From Methylopila turkensis (GTDB taxonomy: Bacteria; Pseudomonadota; Alphaproteobacteria; Rhizobiales; Methylopilaceae), in NCBI RefSeq assembly GCF_027922325.1, contig NZ_BSFL01000002.1:682001-746000 (forward strand): DNA of 64,000 nt. The letters are read 5' to 3'. The translations under genes were made by a program, and so were the position numbers. A model generated the notes under the pieces. That model was given only the letters and a program-made list of their open reading frames with translations. It ran no database searches and had not been told where the DNA came from. Every line of letters starts with the position of its first letter. Position 1 is the first letter of the stretch. Of this stretch, positions 36,237 to 44,306 are shown in pieces.

Positions 36237-37445
36237 TCAGGCCGCCTTGGGAGCTGCGGCCTGCGCCTCGATCGGGTTGTCGCGCAGATACTCCTGCGCG
36301 GCGCCGACGCCGGAGCCGGCCTTGATCTTCACGCCGTTGTCGAGCATCGACAGCTCCGCGCCGGCGATGGCGCCGAGCAGCATCAGCTCGTTCAGGTCGC
36401 CGAGATGGCCGATGCGGAACACGCGGCCAGCGACCTTCGAGAGGCCCGCGCCGAGCGCCAGGTTGTAGCGGTCATAGGCGTGGCGAATGATCTTCGCCGC
36501 GTCGATGCCTTCCGGCGCCACGATCGCCGACACTGTGTCGGAGTGCCAGCGGGGCGACTTCGCGCAGAGCTTGAGGCCCCAGGCGTCGATGGCCCGGCGG
36601 GTGGCCTCGGCCAGCACGTGATGGCGGCGGAAGATGTTCTCCAGACCCTCTTCCTCGATGCAGGCGAGCGACTCGCGCAGGCCGTGCAGCAGGTTGGTCG
36701 CCGGCGTGTAGGGGAAGTAGCCGGAGGGGTTGGTGTTGATGTGGTCCTGGAAGTCGAAATAGACCTTGTTCAGGCCCGCGTTCTTGCGCAGCCCGAGCGC
36801 CTTCTGGCTGACGCAGACGAAGCCGAGGCCGGCCGGCAGCATCAGGCCCTTCTGCGAGCCGGAGACGGCGCAGTCGACCTTCCACTCGTCGAAGCGGAAG
36901 TCGATCGAGCCGAGGCCCGAGACCGAGTCGACGAACAGCAGCGCCGGATGGCCGGCGGCGTCCATCGCCTTGCGGATCGCGCCGATGTTCGAGGTCACGC
37001 CGGTCGCCGTCTCGTTGTGGACGACCATGACGGCCTTGATCTCGTGGTTCTTGTCGGCGACGAGAGCCTCTTCGATCTTCTCCTCGTGGGCGCCGGTGCC
37101 CCACTCTTCTTCCTGGATCTGTACGTCCAGGCCGAGGCGCTGCGCCATGTCGACCCAGAGGTGGCTGAACTGGCCGAAGCGGGCCGTCAGCACCTTGTCG
37201 CCGGGGGCGAGCGTGTTCGTGAGCGCGGCTTCCCAGCCGCCGGTGCCCGAGGACGGGAAGATGAAGACCTGGCCGTCCTTGGACTTGTAGACCTTCTTCA
37301 GGCCCTCGTAGAGCGGCTTGGTCAGCTCCGGAAAGATCGGCGAGCGGTGGTCTTCCTGGCTGACCATCATGGCCCGAAGCACGCGCTCCGGAACGTTCGT
37401 CGGGCCGGGGACGAACAGGAAGTTCTTACCGGGGCGTCTCGCCAT
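36237..37445 (-). CDS. sgaA: Serine-glyoxylate aminotransferase
   Basis: 402 residues, class V PLP aminotransferase. Starts MARRPGKNFLFVPGPTNVPERVLRAM; PLP region SSGTGGWEAAL, VVHNETATGVTSN, DSVSGLGSIDF and the Schiff-base lysine in VSGSQKGLMLPAG. It moves the amino group of serine to glyoxylate, giving hydroxypyruvate and glycine. First gene of the serine-cycle cluster; the sgaA-hprA-mtdA-fchA-mtkA-mtkB-ppc-mcl order equals that of Methylorubrum extorquens. GAGGAAACG precedes the ATG. Confidence 0.96.
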   Translation of the reverse strand: MARRPGKNFLFVPGPTNVPERVLRAMMVSQEDHRSPIFPELTKPLYEGLKKVYKSKDGQVFIFPSSGTGGWEAALTNTLAPGDKVLTARFGQFSHLWVDMAQRLGLDVQIQEEEWGTGAHEEKIEEALVADKNHEIKAVMVVHNETATGVTSNIGAIRKAMDAAGHPALLFVDSVSGLGSIDFRFDEWKVDCAVSGSQKGLMLPAGLGFVCVSQKALGLRKNAGLNKVYFDFQDHINTNPSGYFPYTPATNLLHGLRESLACIEEEGLENIFRRHHVLAEATRRAIDAWGLKLCAKSPRWHSDTVSAIVAPEGIDAAKIIRHAYDRYNLALGAGLSKVAGRVFRIGHLGDLNELMLLGAIAGAELSMLDNGVKIKAGSGVGAAQEYLRDNPIEAQAAAPKAA

Positions 37446-37620
37446 CGTTTCCTCCTCAAGCGCGTGATTGCCGCGCAAAATAAACATCGGTCAGTGATTG
37501 ACTATGCGACAGCTGGTCACGCTACATCAAAACCAGTCATTCTGTCAGCTCGTCTCGGGTAATTCAGTCGACCTATTCTTGTCATTCAGAAAATCTTCTA
37601 ACACGATATGGTCGACTTTA
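37446..37620 (-). promoter_or_regulatory. Low-GC control region upstream of the serine-cycle cluster
   Basis: About 170 bp of distinctly AT-richer DNA precedes sga. Candidate minus-strand promoter: TTGATG (37530-37525), 18-bp spacer, CATAGT (37506-37501). Dyads are present: GTCA-GTGAT-TGAC (37490-37502) downstream of it, and GTCGACC (37567-37573) with GGTCGAC (37610-37616) upstream. In Methylorubrum the LysR-type regulator QscR controls this operon from the same place; these dyads are candidates for such a regulator, by position only. Confidence 0.45.
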
Positions 37621-38022
37621 GTTTCGCTGGTAGGCGCCGCGCCCGCCGGACGGAGGTCGCGCGCGGTCGCCCGCCGCGCAGGGCATGCGCACGACGCCGC
37701 AAGATGCCCTCGAAACGACGGCCTAAGCGAGGTCGACTTTCGGAGGGAGGCTTGCGGCGGCTTCGCGCTGGCGGAATCTGGCATGCCAATGCGCCGGCGT
37801 CCCGGTGACCAACGGCCGCGCAGTATAATTTTTCGATGCGATAGTAAAATCGCGCGATAGAGGCGATCGATCGTCCCGCGCGGCAGTCCTGGCGCCGGAC
37901 CCGGCGCGCCGCTCCCGCGCCGGGTCCGGCGGTCGCCGCAGGACTGGACCCCGTCCATGGTCCCTGACAGCTTCTGGGTCCTTGCGCGCGGCCGCCGCCG
38001 CGCCGTTCCGCCGGACGCCCCC
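37621..38022. other. Gene-free stretch before corA with a very long hairpin
   Basis: No supported gene in these 402 bp. The main structure is at 37884-37946: CGCCGGACCCGGCGCG pairs perfectly over 16 bp with its complement around a 7-nt loop (37893-37931), and an outer 7-bp pair CAGTCCT / AGGACTG extends it. It lies 76 nt before the chosen corA start. It may be an extragenic palindrome, a terminator, or part of a corA leader. Confidence 0.5.
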
Positions 38023-39036
38023 ATGACCGAGACCAAGCCAGACGCGCCGACGCCCGCAGGGGCGGAGCCCGGCCTGGTCGCGGCGGGGGTGTACGCCGAC
38101 GGCAGGCGGCTGTCCGAGATCGCGGTGGACGAGGCCGGCGACTGGGCGGCCCGTCCCGGCCACGTGGTCTGGATCGGTCTGAAGGATCCGCCCGAGCCGC
38201 TGCTCCGGCGCGTCCAGCGGCAGCTCGGCCTGCACGAGCTCGCGATCCGGCAGGCGCTGCGCGAGCACCCGCGGCCGAAGCTCGAGACCTATGGCGACGG
38301 CTGCTTCATCACGGCGCGCACGGCGCAGATCGTCGACGGGCAGCTCGCGCTCGGCGAGACGCACATCATCGTCGGCCGCGGCTACGTCGTGTCGATCCGC
38401 CACGGCGCGTCCTCGTCCTACACGCCGGTGCGGGAGCGCTGCGAGGCCTCGCCCGCCGCGCTGACGCACGGCGAGGACTACATCCTCTATGCGCTGCTCG
38501 ACTTCATCGTCTCGAACTACGACGGGGTGCTGGAGAAGATCCGGGCGCAGGTCGAGCGGATCGAGGACCACGTGCTGCAGGGCGAGCAGCCGCCGGGCCG
38601 GATCGAGCGGCTGTACCGGCTGCGGCGCAACCTGCTGCGGCTCCGGACCGCGGCGACGCCGCTGCTCGACGTGTGCCGGCGGCTGGAGCGCTCCGACGTG
38701 ATCGCGATCGATCCGGAGATGGCGCCGCGCTTCCGCGACGTCACGGGGCGGATCGACCGCACGCGCGACGACATCGACGCGATGCGCGAGGTGCTCGCCT
38801 TCGCCTTCGAGGCGAGCATGATGCTGGGGCAGGCGCAGCAGACGGCGATCGCCCGCCAGCTCGCGTCATGGGCCGCGATCCTCGCGGCGCCGACCGCGAT
38901 CGCCGGCGTCTACGGCATGAACTTCGACCACATGCCGGAGCTGCATTGGCGCTACGGCTACTTCGTGGTCCTCGGCGTCATCGCCGTGGTCTGCGGCGGC
39001 CTCTACGCTTTCTTCAGACGCAAGCGGTGGCTGTAG
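38023..39036 (+). CDS. CorA-family divalent cation transporter (ZntB-like)
   Basis: 337 residues from the ATG at 38023; an in-frame ATG at 37957 would add 22 residues, and neither has a clear ribosome site. Large cytoplasmic funnel domain (residues to ~265), long stalk helix (SNYDGVLEKIRAQVERIEDHVL), then two C-terminal membrane helices with the selectivity loop YGMNFDHMPEL and a basic end RRKRWL. The GMN motif defines the family, which conducts Mg2+, Co2+ or Zn2+. The N-terminal domain resembles ZntB as much as CorA, so ion preference is open. Confidence 0.88.
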   Translation: MTETKPDAPTPAGAEPGLVAAGVYADGRRLSEIAVDEAGDWAARPGHVVWIGLKDPPEPLLRRVQRQLGLHELAIRQALREHPRPKLETYGDGCFITARTAQIVDGQLALGETHIIVGRGYVVSIRHGASSSYTPVRERCEASPAALTHGEDYILYALLDFIVSNYDGVLEKIRAQVERIEDHVLQGEQPPGRIERLYRLRRNLLRLRTAATPLLDVCRRLERSDVIAIDPEMAPRFRDVTGRIDRTRDDIDAMREVLAFAFEASMMLGQAQQTAIARQLASWAAILAAPTAIAGVYGMNFDHMPELHWRYGYFVVLGVIAVVCGGLYAFFRRKRWL

Positions 39037-39042
39037 CCCGCC

Positions 39043-39087
39043 GCGACGCCGCTCCGGCGACGTCGCAGGTCGCCGGAGCGGCGTCGC
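39043..39087 (+). terminator. Terminator after corA, 19-bp perfect stem
   Basis: A perfect 19-bp inverted repeat starting GCGACGCCGCTCCGGCGAC with loop GTCGCAG, 6 nt after the corA stop. It is followed by GCGCGGTTGATTTTG, a partial T run. One of the strongest stems in the window. Confidence 0.7.
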
Positions 39088-39168
39088 GCGCGGTTGATTT
39101 TGACGGTCCGATCCGCCTTTATCGCCCGGCTTGCCGCCATATCATCCTAAAGACGGAGCCGCCCCAAA

Positions 39169-40602
39169 ATGTCTGACCATCCGGTGTACGCCAAGATCGA
39201 CGGCCCCATCGTGATGATCGGTTTCGGCTCCATCGGCCGAGGCACGCTGCCGCTGATCGAGCGGCATTTCGAGTTCGACCGCGAGCGCTTCTTCTTCATC
39301 GACCCGAGCGACCACAACAAGCACATCCTGGACAAGCACGGCTACGAGCTGATCCAGAAGCATGTGACGAAGGAGAACTACCGCGAGCTGCTGACGCCGC
39401 TGCTGACCAAAGGCGAAGGCCGCGGCTTCTGCGTGAACCTCTCGGTGGACACCGGCTCGGCCGACCTGATCGCGCTCTGCCAGGAGCTCGGCGTCCTCTA
39501 CATCGACACGGTCAACGAGCCGTGGCTCGGCTTCTATTTCGACAAGACCAAGGGCCCGTCGGAGCGCTCGAACTACGCGCTGCGCCAGATGACGCTCGAT
39601 CTGCGCGCCCGCAGCCCGAAAGGCCTGCCCACCGCCGTCTCCACCTGCGGGGCGAACCCCGGCATGGTGTCGTTCTTCGTGAAGCAGGCGGCGCTCAACA
39701 TCGCGGCCGACCTCAACCTCAACACGCCGGAGCCGACGAACCGCGAGGAATGGGCGGCGCTGCTGCGCCAGATCGGCGTGAAGGGCGTCCACATCGCCGA
39801 GCGCGACACCCAGCGCACCACCGACCCGAAGCCGCGCGGCGTGTTCCTTAACACCTGGTCGGTCGAGGGCTTCATCTCGGAGGGCCTGCAGCCGGCGGAG
39901 CTCGGCTGGGGCACGCACGAGACCTGGATGCCCGAGAACGCGAAGACGCATGACGATCCGAAGGCCGCCGCGATCTACCTGATGCAGCCGGGCGCCGCGA
40001 CCAAGGTCCGCACCTGGTGCCCGACGCCGGGGCCGCAGTACGGCTTCCTCGTCACCCACAACGAGTCGATCTCGATCCCCGACTACTTCACGGTCTGGGA
40101 GGACGGCAAGGCCGTCTACCGACCGACCTGCCATTACGCCTATCACCCCGCCGACGACGCGGTGCTGTCGTGGCACGAGCTGTTCGGCGCCGAGGGCAAG
40201 GTGCAGGACACCCTTCACGTGCTCGACGAGGACGAGCTGGTCGACGGGATCGACGAGCTCGGCGTGCTGCTCTACGGCCACGCCAAAGGCGCCTACTGGT
40301 ACGGCTCACAGCTTTCGCTCGAGGAGACGCGGACGCTCGCGCCCTACCAGAACGCGACCGGCCTTCAGGTGACCTCGGCGATCCTCGCCGGCATGGTCTG
40401 GGCGATCGAGAACCCGAACGAGGGCATCGTCGAGACCGACGAGATGGACTTCAAGCGCTGCCTCGAAATCCAGAAGCCCTACCTCGGCCCGGTGAACGGC
40501 TACTACACCGACTGGACGCCGCTCGAGAACCGGCCCGGCCTGTTCCCGGAGGACCTCGACGAGAGCGACCCCTGGCAGTTCCGGAATTTTCTGGTGCGGT
40601 GA
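39169..40602 (+). CDS. hss: Homospermidine synthase
   Basis: 477 residues, the family length. It joins putrescine units (or putrescine with spermidine) into sym-homospermidine in an NAD-dependent but redox-neutral reaction. Rossmann motif IVMIGFGSIGRGTLPLI, then RFFFIDPSDHNKHILDKHG, NLSVDTGSADLIALC, STCGANPGMVSFFVKQAAL and YWYGSQLSLEETR. Homospermidine is the typical polyamine of many Alphaproteobacteria. GGAG at 39154 is slightly distant from the ATG. Stands alone after the corA terminator. Confidence 0.95.
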   Translation: MSDHPVYAKIDGPIVMIGFGSIGRGTLPLIERHFEFDRERFFFIDPSDHNKHILDKHGYELIQKHVTKENYRELLTPLLTKGEGRGFCVNLSVDTGSADLIALCQELGVLYIDTVNEPWLGFYFDKTKGPSERSNYALRQMTLDLRARSPKGLPTAVSTCGANPGMVSFFVKQAALNIAADLNLNTPEPTNREEWAALLRQIGVKGVHIAERDTQRTTDPKPRGVFLNTWSVEGFISEGLQPAELGWGTHETWMPENAKTHDDPKAAAIYLMQPGAATKVRTWCPTPGPQYGFLVTHNESISIPDYFTVWEDGKAVYRPTCHYAYHPADDAVLSWHELFGAEGKVQDTLHVLDEDELVDGIDELGVLLYGHAKGAYWYGSQLSLEETRTLAPYQNATGLQVTSAILAGMVWAIENPNEGIVETDEMDFKRCLEIQKPYLGPVNGYYTDWTPLENRPGLFPEDLDESDPWQFRNFLVR

Positions 40603-40608
40603 GCGAAC

Positions 40609-40640
40609 GGCGGGCGCGGCGCCACGCGGCGTCCGCCCGT
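40609..40640. terminator. Stem between convergent hss and small Cys-rich gene
   Basis: CGGGCG(C)GGCGCC can pair with GGCG(T)CCGCCCG around ACGC, just after the hss stop and at the 3' end of the convergent small gene. It is GC-rich without a T run. Confidence 0.4.
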
Positions 40641-40813
40641 CACCGCCGCCAGCGACAGGTCCAGCGCGCCATGTACCAGCCGGGCTCCCGGACGCTTTCG
40701 CTGTCGGCGGAGGCGCAGGAGTTCGGCGAGCCCACGAGCGCGGTCCGCGTGATCCGGCACGCCGCGGGCTCCGCCTGCAGGCACATCGCCACCACCAGTT
40801 CGATCATTCCCAT
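40640..40813 (-). CDS. Small cysteine-containing conserved protein
   Basis: 57 residues: MGMIELVVAMCLQAEPAACR, a middle Cys in NSCAS, and the ending YMARWTCRWRR. The spacing (CLxxxPxxC, then a central C and a final WxC) matches small proteins seen widely in Hyphomicrobiales genomes with no known function; this is recognised from memory of the family. GGGAG eight bases before the ATG supports the start. Size and Cys pairs suggest a disulfide-bonded or metal-binding micro-protein, but no signal peptide is clear. Confidence 0.6.
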   Translation of the reverse strand: MGMIELVVAMCLQAEPAACRITRTALVGSPNSCASADSESVREPGWYMARWTCRWRR

Positions 40814-41011
40814 GCCGCCGCTCCCGCTGTCGCCCACATTGCGACGAAAGGCGAAGCGAGCGCCGTGCCAACGATGACGGTGGTCGCGCATGGCTGGATT
40901 GACGGCCCGGACCGCGGGATTGTCGGCCGCTCGCCGTCGCCTGCGATTGTTGCGCGCCGCCCGCGTCCCACATAACGGACGCCCGTCCCCGACCCGAGGA
41001 GCCTCCGTCCC

Positions 41012-41524
41012 ATGTTCGACCGCACCCGCGTGATCATCGCCGTCGTGGCCCTGCTCGCGGTGCTGCCGGGCGCGGCGTTCCTGCACTACTACCTGCCGCG
41101 GCACGACGTGGTGCGCATCATCGGGGTCGAGAACCGCCGGGTCGACATGAGCGGCAGGCCGCTGCAGGGCGGAGACCGCCCGCAGACGGGGCGGGACGTC
41201 TACTACATCTTCGCCGAGGACGCGGAGACCAAGGCTCCGCACGTCTATCGCAACGAGGACACCGGCTGGGGCTTTCCGTTCTACCTGAAGTTCAACAGCG
41301 CCGACGTCCAGGCCGTCGCGGCGTCGATCGCCTCGGAGAAGGGGCTCGCCATCGTCACCAAATACGGCTGGCGCGTGAACCTGCTCTCGTGGTTCCCGAA
41401 CGCCATCAACATCCGCCGCACCGAACCGAACCCCACCATCATTCCCTGGTTCAACATCTTCTTCTTCGCGGCCTTCGGCGCCCTTGCGATCTGGGTCATC
41501 CGCCGGGCGCGGCGGGCGCGCTGA
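41012..41524 (+). CDS. DUF1523 membrane protein
   Basis: 170 residues. N-terminal membrane segment (VIIAVVALLAVLPGAAFLHYYLP), an extracytoplasmic domain with RHDVVRIIGVENRRVD, DVYYIFAEDAETK, YRNEDTGWGFPFYLKFNSADVQA, and a C-terminal membrane segment (IIPWFNIFFFAAFGALAIWVI) with a basic end. This is the DUF1523 pattern; function unknown. GAGGAG lies upstream of the ATG. Confidence 0.85.
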   Translation: MFDRTRVIIAVVALLAVLPGAAFLHYYLPRHDVVRIIGVENRRVDMSGRPLQGGDRPQTGRDVYYIFAEDAETKAPHVYRNEDTGWGFPFYLKFNSADVQAVAASIASEKGLAIVTKYGWRVNLLSWFPNAINIRRTEPNPTIIPWFNIFFFAAFGALAIWVIRRARRAR

Positions 41525-41571
41525 CCGGGTTCCGGGAAACCGCTCCGCTTGCAAGGCGACCGGCTGCGGTC

Positions 41572-41599
41572 TCTAATCATTCTGATCTTTGCGATTAGA
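41572..41599. promoter_or_regulatory. AT-rich dyad upstream of the exported alpha-hydroxyacid dehydrogenase
   Basis: TCTAATC (41572-41578) recurs inverted as GATTAGA (41593-41599) with 14 bases between, followed by GTATAC at 41608. It sits in the AT-rich part of the 201-bp gap after DUF1523. It could be an operator for the next gene or a weak terminator for the previous one. Confidence 0.3.
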
Positions 41600-41725
41600 C
41601 TTTAGTCGTATACAGCCTGTGTCGTCCGGTCGTCGCCAGCGGCGGCCGGAATCCCGCCGCGCCGATCGCCGCCGATCCGGCCATTCGCGCGGGACTCCCG
41701 CAATTCTGCGAATGGAGACGACGCC

Positions 41726-43021
41726 TTGTCCGACCTCATCCAAACCTCCGAGCCATCCGACGCGCGACTCTCCGACCGGCGCGCCTTTCTGCGCTTCCTC
41801 GCCGCGAGCCCGGTGATGACGCCGACCGCGATGAGCGCGCTCGCCGCTGCGCTCACGGCCGGCTCCACCGACGCCTTCGCGCAGAGCTACGACGTGCTGC
41901 GCGCGCCCCAGCAGGCGACCGCGGACGGGATCATCTCGGCGCCGGAGCAGGCGCTGAACGTGTTCGACTTCGAGCCCGCCGCAAAGAAGGCGCTGCCGCC
42001 GGCCCATTACGGCTACCTCGCGAGCGGCGTCGACGGCGACCTGACGCTCAAGGCCAACCATGAGGCCTTCTCGCGCATCCGCATCCGCGCGCGGCGCCTG
42101 ATCGACGTCCGCAAGATCGACACCAGCGTCACGATCTTCGGCCAGAAGTTCGGCACGCCGATCATGCTGGCGCCGGTCTCAAGCCAGGGCGCGTTCCACC
42201 CGGAGGCGGAGAGCGCGGTCGCGAAGGCGGCCAAGCTCAAGGGCAACGGCGTGATCCTGTCGACGGTGGGCTCCACCTCGATCGAGGACGTCACCGAGGC
42301 CCGCGGCGCGCCGGTCTGGTACATGCTCTACCCAACCGACGACTGGGCCGTGACGGAGGCGCTGGTGAAGCGCGCGGAGGCCGCCGGCGCGCCGGCCATC
42401 GTGCTCACCGTCGACCGGCAGGGCGGCCGCAACACCGAGACGCTGTTCCGCCTGCGCCGCGAGGACAGCCGCACCTGCACCGACTGCCACGGCGGCGGCT
42501 TCGTCAACGAGGTCAGCCGCAAGCCGATGTTCGACGACCTCGACGTCACGAAGGTCACGAACCTCTACGGCACCGGCATGACCTGGGACTATGTCGACCG
42601 GCTCCGCAAGATCGTGAAGGGCAAGCTGGTGCTGAAGGGCATCGTCACCCACGAGGACGCCGAGGAGGCGCTGAAGCACGGGGTCGACGCCATCATCGTC
42701 TCGAACCACGGCGGCCGCGCGGAGGAGAGCCTCTACCCGACCATCGACGCGCTCCCCGAGGTGCTGAAGGCGGTGAACGGCAAGGTCCCCGTCCTGATCG
42801 ACGGCGGCTTCCGGCGCGGCACCGACGTCCTAAAAGCGCTGGCGCTCGGCGCGACCGCGGTCTGCATCGGCCGGCCCTATTGCTGGGGCCTCGCGGCCTT
42901 CGGCGAGCCCGGCGTCGCCGCGGTGCTGACCATCATGCAGCGCGAGTTCGAGACCATCATGAAGCAGGTCGGCGCGGTGCGGATCGAGGACATCGACGCA
43001 GACGCCGTCACCCGCGCCTGA
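41726..43021 (+). CDS. Tat-exported FMN alpha-hydroxyacid dehydrogenase with internal CxxCH
   Basis: 431 residues from a TTG at 41726 (TGGAGA upstream). The N-terminus is a twin-arginine signal (SDRRAFLRFLAASPVM, ending DAFAQ). The mature enzyme is the L-lactate dehydrogenase/glycolate oxidase barrel: HYGYLASGVDGDLTLKANHEAF, APVSSQGAFHPE, LKGIVTHEDAEEAL, and the FMN/catalytic block IVSNHGGRAEESLYPTIDAL. Unlike LldD, the loop after TVDRQGGRNTETLF holds CTDCH at residues 251-255 (bases 42476-42490), an exact CxxCH heme-c attachment signature. In the periplasm this could make it a flavocytochrome. Substrate: a 2-hydroxy acid, not identified. Confidence 0.85.
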   Translation: MSDLIQTSEPSDARLSDRRAFLRFLAASPVMTPTAMSALAAALTAGSTDAFAQSYDVLRAPQQATADGIISAPEQALNVFDFEPAAKKALPPAHYGYLASGVDGDLTLKANHEAFSRIRIRARRLIDVRKIDTSVTIFGQKFGTPIMLAPVSSQGAFHPEAESAVAKAAKLKGNGVILSTVGSTSIEDVTEARGAPVWYMLYPTDDWAVTEALVKRAEAAGAPAIVLTVDRQGGRNTETLFRLRREDSRTCTDCHGGGFVNEVSRKPMFDDLDVTKVTNLYGTGMTWDYVDRLRKIVKGKLVLKGIVTHEDAEEALKHGVDAIIVSNHGGRAEESLYPTIDALPEVLKAVNGKVPVLIDGGFRRGTDVLKALALGATAVCIGRPYCWGLAAFGEPGVAAVLTIMQREFETIMKQVGAVRIEDIDADAVTRA

Positions 43022-43024
43022 CGA

Positions 43025-44209
43025 TCAGGCGCGCGCCGGCTGGCGCGCGCGGCGCGGGGCCGCGGGCGTCGCCGGAGCAAGGCTTTCCCGCGCGCTCTCG
43101 CGAGCCGGGCGTTGATGCGGATCGGACGTGGGCTGGCGGCCCATGTCCGCCCGCAAGCGCGGCAGCGCGTGAGGGTGCTCCTCGGCGAGCCAGCCGATCA
43201 TCTTCTCCCGCATCTCGCAGCGGAGGTCCCAGGCCCGGGGAGAGCTGCCGGCGGAGACCAGCAGGCGCACCTGGATGACGTGCTCCATGGCGTCGGAGAC
43301 CTGCAGGTTGACCACCCGCCCGTCCCAGAGCGCGCTCGCCCTGGCCAGTTCCTCGAGCTTCTCCCGCATCAGCGCGATCGGCGCGGCGTGGTCCACATAG
43401 AGCATCACCGTTCCGATGATGGAGGCGCCCTCGCGGGTCCAGTTCTGGAACGGCTTCTCGATGAAGTACTTCAGCGGCAGCACCAGCCGCCGCCAATCCC
43501 ACAGTCGCACCACGACGTAGGTCGCGGTGATCTCCTCGACCCAGCCCCACTCGTTCTCCACCACGATGGCGTCGTCGAGCCGGATCGGCTGGGTGATCGC
43601 GAGTTGGATGCCGGCCACCAGGTTGGCGAGCACCGGCTGCATGGCGAGGCCGAGGATGAGGCCCGCGGCGCCGGCGGAGGCGAGCAGCGACACGCCGTAT
43701 TGCCGCACGCCGTCGAAGGTCATCAGGGCGGCGCCGATGGTGACGACGACAAGCAGGGTGACGCCGGCGCGCTCGAAGATCTTCATCTGCGTCAGGTGCT
43801 TGCGCGCCAGCAGGTTGTCTTCGGAGTCGAGCTTGAACTTCCTGAGATAGATGACGGTCCAGATGTGCAGCGCCGTCGTCGCCGTCCAGCCGACCAGGAT
43901 CATGAAGGCCACCAGCAGGCCGTGCCGGATGGCGTCGCTTTGGCCGTCGCTGAGCGGCGCCGCGGACGACACGATCGACAGGGAGAGGATTAGCGCCGCC
44001 AAGCGCGTCGGACCGCGTGTGCGAGACACGAGCGAACGCCAGAACAGGCTGCGGTCGGCCACGAACGTCGTCAGCATGCGAAACGCGAGGCGATGGGCGC
44101 CGACGGCGACCGCCGCGCCGATGACGAACAGGATCAGGCTCGCGCCCCAATCCGGCAGCCAGGACAGCCGATCGGCCGCGCTTTCCACGAGCGTCACCGC
44201 CTCGTTCAT
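43025..44209 (-). CDS. MscS-family mechanosensitive channel
   Basis: 394 residues. Four or so N-terminal membrane segments, then the pore helix LASAGAAGLILGLAMQPVLANLVAGIQLAI, the beta domain IRLDDAIVVENEWGWVEEITATYVVVRLWDWRRLVLPLKYFIEKPFQNW and a cytoplasmic vestibule. The Gly/Ala-rich pore helix is diagnostic of MscS channels that release solutes on hypo-osmotic shock. The C-terminus is a Pro/Arg-rich tail of about 40 residues. Convergent with the dehydrogenase gene, 3 bp apart. Confidence 0.9.
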   Translation of the reverse strand: MNEAVTLVESAADRLSWLPDWGASLILFVIGAAVAVGAHRLAFRMLTTFVADRSLFWRSLVSRTRGPTRLAALILSLSIVSSAAPLSDGQSDAIRHGLLVAFMILVGWTATTALHIWTVIYLRKFKLDSEDNLLARKHLTQMKIFERAGVTLLVVVTIGAALMTFDGVRQYGVSLLASAGAAGLILGLAMQPVLANLVAGIQLAITQPIRLDDAIVVENEWGWVEEITATYVVVRLWDWRRLVLPLKYFIEKPFQNWTREGASIIGTVMLYVDHAAPIALMREKLEELARASALWDGRVVNLQVSDAMEHVIQVRLLVSAGSSPRAWDLRCEMREKMIGWLAEEHPHALPRLRADMGRQPTSDPHQRPARESARESLAPATPAAPRRARQPARA

Positions 44210-44306
44210 GCGAACCCCCACGCTCTCTGGATCAAGCTGGGGAAACGCAAGCCGCCGCAGCCGGTTCCCGCGTGTGCGAAGATTGATCTCGCAGCCGCGG
44301 TCGCGT

